64,000 nucleotides of DNA. It comes from Lepiota brunneoincarnata. Lineage: Eukaryota; Basidiomycota; Agaricomycetes; Agaricales; Agaricaceae. Positions 58,789-64,000 of the stretch are shown in pieces. A program made the position numbers and the translations under genes. Under the pieces are notes generated by a model. The model had not been told where the DNA came from, did not search any database, and saw nothing but the letters and a program-made list of their open reading frames with translations. The stretch covers positions 1-64,000 of the forward strand of contig JAEBUN010000028.1 of the NCBI GenBank assembly GCA_023014365.1, in the 5' to 3' direction. Positions within the stretch are counted from its first letter, which is position 1. The number at the start of each line of letters is the position of its first letter.

Positions 58789-59235
58789 AATGACGGGAGA
58801 CGGAGGACGGGATTTGTGCAACTGTGTCTGTGAAGGGAGGGAATATCATAATGTGCATGGCTGCGGGATTGGTAGTTAGCCCAACCTTGGGATCCAAGGG
58901 CCGAGTTATAATGGTTCGAGAAGAGACGCATGGGGACGTTGTTATGGTTTACGAGCATGTTCATAGCAAAAAAGTAGAGAGGGAAGGAGGGATGCTGTGT
59001 CGGGCGTCGTCGAGGTCGACAAGGTATTAGAGCGTGCGAAATATATTTGAATTAATTTGTGGTATCCTATTATTCCTACATCGGCGACTCAACAAGCCGA
59101 AGCATCGCCTCCCCACTCGCTACATCATCTACAGTCAGGTATATTTCACCCGGAACCCCCTCGCCCCAGCTGTCACACCCCCCAACACTGCTGATTGGCG
59201 ACAAGGGCAGGGTTATTGGTATATTTCTCCTGCGT
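58789..59235. other. Intergenic between hypothetical genes
   Basis: No gene seen; likely promoter of the acidic protein. Confidence 0.45.
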
Positions 59236-60562
59236 TCAGAACGACTGGGCACGGGGAGAGGCTTTGTGTACTGCGGATTTCGGCACGGGAAGAACCGGTT
59301 TGAGCTTCAAAGTCCGATTTGGGTTTCGCTGCGGGACAACATGTGCCGAGAGAGCTCGGACAGCGAGTGCCGGGGGTGGCGGGGCATAAAACGCATTGAT
59401 CTTCCCCAGCTCTTCCATACTCAGATCCGGTGGCACTTGCAGATTCGGGGTCGATCGATTCCGCGCCATTGTCGGTGCTGCGCCCTTGCGGTCCTTCTTC
59501 TTCTCCCCTCCCACGCACCGCTCCTGGCCTTTCCTTGCCGGGCTTCCGTTACTCAGGGGCGGGCTCGAAGGCGTCGCAGCCGATTTAGGTGGCGGAGGTG
59601 CCGCAGCACCGCCAACCGATAACGACGATGGCGACGGTTTGGGGCGACTCAGCCGCCTCCACTGAAACTGCCACTCCAACTTGGACGTTCGCCACGGCGA
59701 CAGCGACGACGACCCAGGAATTGGTAGAGGAAGATGTCCGAGGTCGTTGCCATATGCTACCTCCGACATCCGGCGTACCCGACCCTGCCTCGGCAAACGA
59801 GGCAGATAATCGAGTCGACGAAGATGACCTGCCCAGTCTTCGTGCTTTCTTCCTGTCAAGCCCGCGCAACATTTTAGTTGAGCCCTTCCCCCGAGAGTAG
59901 AATTTGGCTTTACCTCGGAGTACTCATATTACTTCCAATATCTCCTACATTAAGTGGCAATTGAGCAAAAAGCCACAGTTTACTTCTCCTGCCCATTGTA
60001 ACACGTTGTTGCAACCGAGTACCGAGCTCTTCCTCGGCTATCGGACTCTCCTTGGCTTTTTGCTTGAACCGAATGCTAAATGGCGAACTTGACCCTGATC
60101 TATAACTGGCGCCCGTTGGCGAATACGAAGGGCATGAGCGGGACGAAGCAGACGTGGGTGGTGGTGTTGAATATCCACTCTAACAGGGAATAGGTCAGAC
60201 CAACGAGACGTGTATAAGGGCATACTACTCACTTCACTATAGCTCCTCCGTCTTCTATTCGGCACCAGGAGCGAACTGTCCCATTCCAAGATGGAGGTTT
60301 CACAGGAACTCGAGCTTGGGAATGAGCTACTCGGACTCGGAGTGCTCAACGCAGAGGTAGATGCAGAGGGAAATGCATGTGTCGCCGATGTCGATGTCGG
60401 TGGCGGTGTTGGGCCGCTGTCCACGATATATCTAAAGGAATAAGGGTGGTTGATCCCCACCGCTAGTGTCGTTCCTGTCGTCATTGTTCCTCGCATAATG
60501 TTGCTTCCAGACAAACTGAGGTCAATGGGGGGCGGTACCGAACGTGTCGTTGATGATTTCAT
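59236..60562 (-). CDS. Low-complexity hypothetical protein
   Basis: First exon 60562 to about 60232: MKSSTTRSVPPPIDLSLSGS, INHPYSFRYIVDSGPTPPPT, PSPSSSFPSSSSCETSILEW, DSSLLVPNRRRRSYSE, ending at a GTGAGT donor. After CCTGTTAG it continues SGYSTPPPTSASSRSCPSYS, PTGASYRSGSSSPFSIRFKQ, KAKESPIAEEELGTRLQQR. A further frame to 59236 gives LRRLDYLPRLPRQGRVRRMS, GGAAAPPPPKSAATPSSPPL and NRSTPNLQVPPDLSMEELGK. Serine-rich stretches with RxxS sites suggest a phosphoregulated disordered protein. I cannot prove that the last frame belongs to the same gene. No domain recognised. Confidence 0.5.
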
Positions 60563-62707
60563 TATATAGTTGTCTCAGAGCAGCTTTTTTTTTTTTTTTC
60601 ACAGCGGCTGTTCTCAACCCTGTAGCCGCTCTGACTGTAAAGGCGGTATACTGTAGACGCCACGAGTTTCGTCAAGACAGATCACCTACAAAATGCATCA
60701 TATCAATGCATCATTGAGATTTCCGATAGACCCATAAAAAGCTGTCCGCTTACACTCGTAATGCACCCCTGATCCGAAAGCCCAATCTTGTAACTCTAAT
60801 ATGAGACGACTACCCAGTTGTGTGCCCAACGTCGTTTCGCGTGGTTTGACTTGCCCGTTATGAGCGTCTGTTCGAAACAGCAAGGTCGGGTTCTGATGAG
60901 AGCTTTTGAACGGCAGCTCGAATAGCACTGCAATTCATGCGACGTACGGGGGTTGAAGATAGGGGAAGGCTATGAACCCGAGGGAAGAACACCACGGGGA
61001 AACGAGCTTTTTTCGAAGAGAAAGGGAAAAGAGAGGAAGAGAGAGGGGGGGGGGGGGGATATAGAAAGGAAGCGAAAAAGGATAGACTGTCGTTAAATGC
61101 GGAGACCAAGGTGAACCAAACGCAGGGGAGGGGTGAGGATACAATCCCAACAACGAGGGGACTGGGATACAGACAGGATGGAGGGGAAAAGGGAACTCAA
61201 TAGCCACGAAAGCAGTTGAATATAAATACTCCCCCTAAGTCTTTAGAATGGCACCAAAATCCCCGCCATGCTTTCTTTGTGTTATTGCAAAATCGCTGCT
61301 AGTACCGGGCTTCCGACGATGACCTATCAATCAATTAGTGACGACGGGGTCAAATTCTAGTTGTGATCGGTGCTAACGTTGATTTTGTGCGGCCTGACCA
61401 AGACTTGCAGTGGAAGCTTGGGAGTTCCTTGAATGAATGGGCCAGTTACAGCTAAATAACGGTCCCTGGTTTATGCCCCAATCTCCACTATTCGCCTACC
61501 CGGTCCCGGCTTTTGAATTTCTGGGTGTGTATCTGACGCTTGGGTGGGAGACAGTCGGGAGTAGAAGCAACCCGAAAATATACAAGTGATGCTTCAAGCC
61601 GTAGTGGAAACAAGGAAGGGAAGAGAGAAACTCGGCTTTCTTCCCACCGGGATGACACAAGATAACGGCCAGCGAGGACAAGGGGGTGGCAAAAACTTTA
61701 GTCCCGTTCGACCTGTAAGCCCTTGCAAGCTTTTCCCCTACCGTCGACCTCCCTCTCGTAACGTCAACAAATCGAAGACACCAGGTTTGCGTTCCCGGTG
61801 ACCTCATTTAAGTCGTAAACTCCGCGCTTCGGAGGAGGCTAAGCTCTATTGGGCTTGGTCTCCAGCTTCCGACGGGTCCTTTCCCAATCCTCTATATAAT
61901 TCAGTTCCAACAAACCGTGGGTTTCCCTCTCCCGTCTTGGCGAGTTCCTTAACTGCTAACTTGCGTACTGTGCGGGCGCGGCACTCGCTGACCATCAGTT
62001 ATGGAACATACTCTGATGATCAGTTTAGCCCTCCTTCTTTGCTCCGAGAAGCGGTCAGGGGGGGTCCGTATGTTACAGCGCCAAATGGAAAAAACAAAAA
62101 AACGTCAAAGTGGGACTTGTAAGAGACCCGGTCAATAGAGGCGGGGAGAGCCGAGGGAGAGGGGTGAGGTTTTTCATCACGCGCCTGTGTATGAATCGCC
62201 ACCGACCTGATGGACATTCGAAAGATTACCCCGTGTGATTCTCATCACTGGCCTCTTGAGGCCCAAGGGCGGCTTTGAATGGGTTTCCCTTCCGCCTGCC
62301 AAACAAAATTATTGTAGAATGGACAGACTATGATCCAACAAACCACAGTTTCTTCGACTCACATCTATACCTGCTGCTTCAATGCTGTGGTCATCTCAGT
62401 TTGCCTCAGTTCCTGTACTTACATATACTCACTGCGGCTGGTTCACGTTATCACGTACGGCGGACACGGCACCTTGAAGAACCTTGTGATTAGGAATTGA
62501 TGTGGATGAAGCTCTTGCTCCCCATTTGTCAAGGGCTGGCCCTATCTGCCGAAGCAGTGAGGCAGTGAAGCTCATATGTACCAAGGGCCGCTGGTGTTCC
62601 AGACTGCCAAACAGATCGTCGATCACACCGTCAGACCCCAACACATACAAACATCTTGACAGAGAGGCTCGAGCCCACAGGCATACTTGGTTAACCACAA
62701 ATTCGAA
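60563..62707. other. Long intergenic stretch
   Basis: Promoters of the flanking divergent genes. Contains a 17-T run near 60583 and a 14-G run at 61045-61058. No supported gene; frames up to 103 codons lack motifs. Confidence 0.5.
61045..61058. repeat. Poly-G tract (14 G)
   Basis: Fourteen G following a purine-rich GAGA stretch in intergenic DNA. Confidence 0.85.
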
Positions 62708-63488
62708 ATGGCAAAAGAACTCTCCCGGTACCAACTCTCATCCAAACTCTCTTACCAGGAACATGTCCCCGCATTTCTCCAAAAGCTTCAAAACCGCATG
62801 GCTGGCGTTCCAGATCCCGACGACGACGATGACGAAGAAGAAGGCGAATTCAAACGTTTCGAGGACGACGAATTCGAGTATGTCGGCGGTGGACGTCCGC
62901 CCATTCCCAAACGCCCTCCTATACCCGAGAGACCTGCATCTCAACCTGGGAGTGGTGACGAAAAAGGGGTAGATGAGGAGGACGGTGATGATGAGAAGCC
63001 ACAGATTGTTGTGCTCAAGGAAGGAAAACATCTGACCGCGCGAGAGGTGGAGAATATTAAACGGAGAGGCTAGTGCATTCCGATCCTCGAACTTCTCATT
63101 TATTGAGAGTGTTATATCACTAGAGAAAGGTCTACCGCCTTTATCCGAACATAATTCACCTCCAAATTCCAAGCACGAAAACACCGATGCGGTCAAGAAA
63201 CCTAAAGACGAGACCAAACCCTCCTCGTCCAAAACCAAAGGCCTTTCCTTTTCCTCCAGTAAATCTACAACGGCCACCACCAAAGCCTCCCAAAAACGCA
63301 AAGCCATCTCCCAACCCGACTCCGACTCTGAATCCTCCTTCGCAGCCCAAATGGGTATCGGAAAACTCGGGACGAGCAGGAAAGAGAAGGAGAAAGACAA
63401 AGATAAACAAAACAAAGAGAAAGCGAGGACGACAAAGAAACCCAAGAAGGAGAGCAAAAAACTACTTTCGTTTGCTGACGATGCGTAA
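62708..63488 (+). CDS. DUF4604 protein (KIAA1143-like)
   Basis: Conserved eukaryotic protein of unknown function, probably nuclear. Exon 1 starts MAKELSRYQLSSKLSYQEHV, PAFLQKLQNRMAGVPDPDDD, an acidic run, then DEKPQIVVLKEGKHLTAREV. These (LSY, FL.K, DEKPQIVVLK.GKHLT) are the family core near the N-terminus. Exon 2 starts GLPPLSEHNSPP and is Lys/Ser-rich (SRKEKEKDKDKQNKEKART), ending KKESKKLLSFADDA, which matches the LLSFD...E end of the animal members. The intron, 63069-63129, has GC-AG ends after CGGAGAG; retaining it gives an immediate TAG. No frameshift. ATG 62708 is chosen because it starts right before the conserved block; ATG 62687 in frame adds seven residues. Confidence 0.9.
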
Positions 63489-64000
63489 CTTGCGTAATCT
63501 CCTCTGCGAAGTGGCTACTTGATATGTTGGTCCGCTCATGGACACCTTGCTTGTCAAGTGGCGGTAAGGAGCTGCCTTCTACATCTGTCAGACCTAGCGT
63601 TCACACCTCAATGTCTAGAACCCGGTTTCGCATTCGGGCCCCACATAGTGACGCTATGCTAGAGGGCCCCAAGTGTACGAACGTCCCAAGTCCCTTAAAC
63701 ATTACCACGACCGTCATGGCCAGAGCTTCAGCAACAACAATTCAGCCGCGATGATACCAAGCCCGTCGACACCCACCTTCAAGCTTCAAGCCGTATGTCA
63801 GGGGACAGCACCATCAGGATTACCGATGTTCCTCACACCAGAACATGTAAATTAAAACTGTATACACCAAATAACAAATGGGAGTGCGGGTCGTCTGCTC
63901 TTTGATACTTCACATCAAATAAAGGCTGTAAATAAGAGGCGAGGAAAGAAAACAGGACTCGAAAGAAAAAAAAAAAACAGAAACTTGTCCATCCCTTTAG
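63489..64000 (+). other. 3' flank with possible short coding frame
   Basis: Frames at 63524-63754 and 63673-63855 on the plus strand show a phrase SLKHYHDRHGQSFSNNN but no known motif. An AATAAA at 63918 follows, then A-rich sequence. Either the 3' part of an unrecognised small gene or the DUF4604 3' UTR. Confidence 0.3.
63918..63923 (+). terminator. Possible poly(A) signal AATAAA
   Basis: AATAAA 430 bases after the DUF4604 stop, followed about 45 bases later by a run of A. Fungal poly(A) signals are loose, so this is suggestive only. Confidence 0.3.

Noticed and set aside
62738..63457. 239-codon minus-strand frame rich in Phe and Leu
   Set aside because: Exact antisense of the DUF4604 gene; its hydrophobicity is the mirror of Lys/Glu codons, not a membrane protein.
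1..64000. CRISPR arrays, bacterial operons, insertion sequences
   Set aside because: Spliceosomal introns throughout and fungal gene families; no regularly spaced short repeats and no transposase or reverse transcriptase seen.

Overview
The window is eukaryotic and fungal, most likely Agaricomycetes (Basidiomycota). Genes are cut by many introns of about 45-65 bases with GT-AG ends, and the proteins include families common in or restricted to mushroom-forming fungi (DUF6534 membrane protein, a zinc-ribbon family ending in WxCC...GC, and proteins opening with an F-x-G-A-H...GG-x-F motif). The species cannot be fixed from this.

Layout. 0-10.5 kb (+ strand): the 3' part of a divergent beta-tubulin, a DUF1479 protein, the mitochondrial complex II assembly factor SDHAF3, cyanase, an uncertain hypothetical gene and a DUF6534 membrane protein. 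12.7-20.9 kb (- strand): a secreted carboxylesterase, a proline-rich protein, an MFS transporter and the decayed relic of a second one. 21.4-32.1 kb (- strand): five loci sharing a short module, DNSV...PNNSGQ, carried on an exon with phase-1 boundaries; I do not know this family and consider it the most interesting content. 33.4-35.3 kb (-): another MFS transporter. 36.9-38.7 kb (+): a tandem pair of small cysteine-rich, zinc-ribbon-like genes, the first with a SUMO-interaction-like motif. 39.5-44.3 kb: a diverged tandem segmental duplication without an intact gene. 45.6-46.6 kb (-): a disordered hypothetical protein. 48.4-51.4 kb (+): full-length urease. 53.5-55.1 kb (-): ornithine decarboxylase. 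56.9-60.6 kb (-): two low-complexity hypothetical genes. 62.7-63.5 kb (+): a DUF4604 protein.

Working together. Cyanase and urease both release ammonia and CO2 from small nitrogen compounds, and ornithine decarboxylase makes putrescine, but they lie 40 kb apart among unrelated genes, so no metabolic cluster is claimed. The array of module genes sits between MFS transporters, all on the minus strand, and looks like a fast-evolving accessory block.

Quality note. Several conserved genes (beta-tubulin, DUF1479, SDHAF3, ornithine decarboxylase, the first zinc-ribbon gene) are otherwise intact but carry single-base indels, mostly in short homopolymers. This suggests base-calling error more than pseudogenisation, so strict reading frames here should be treated with care.
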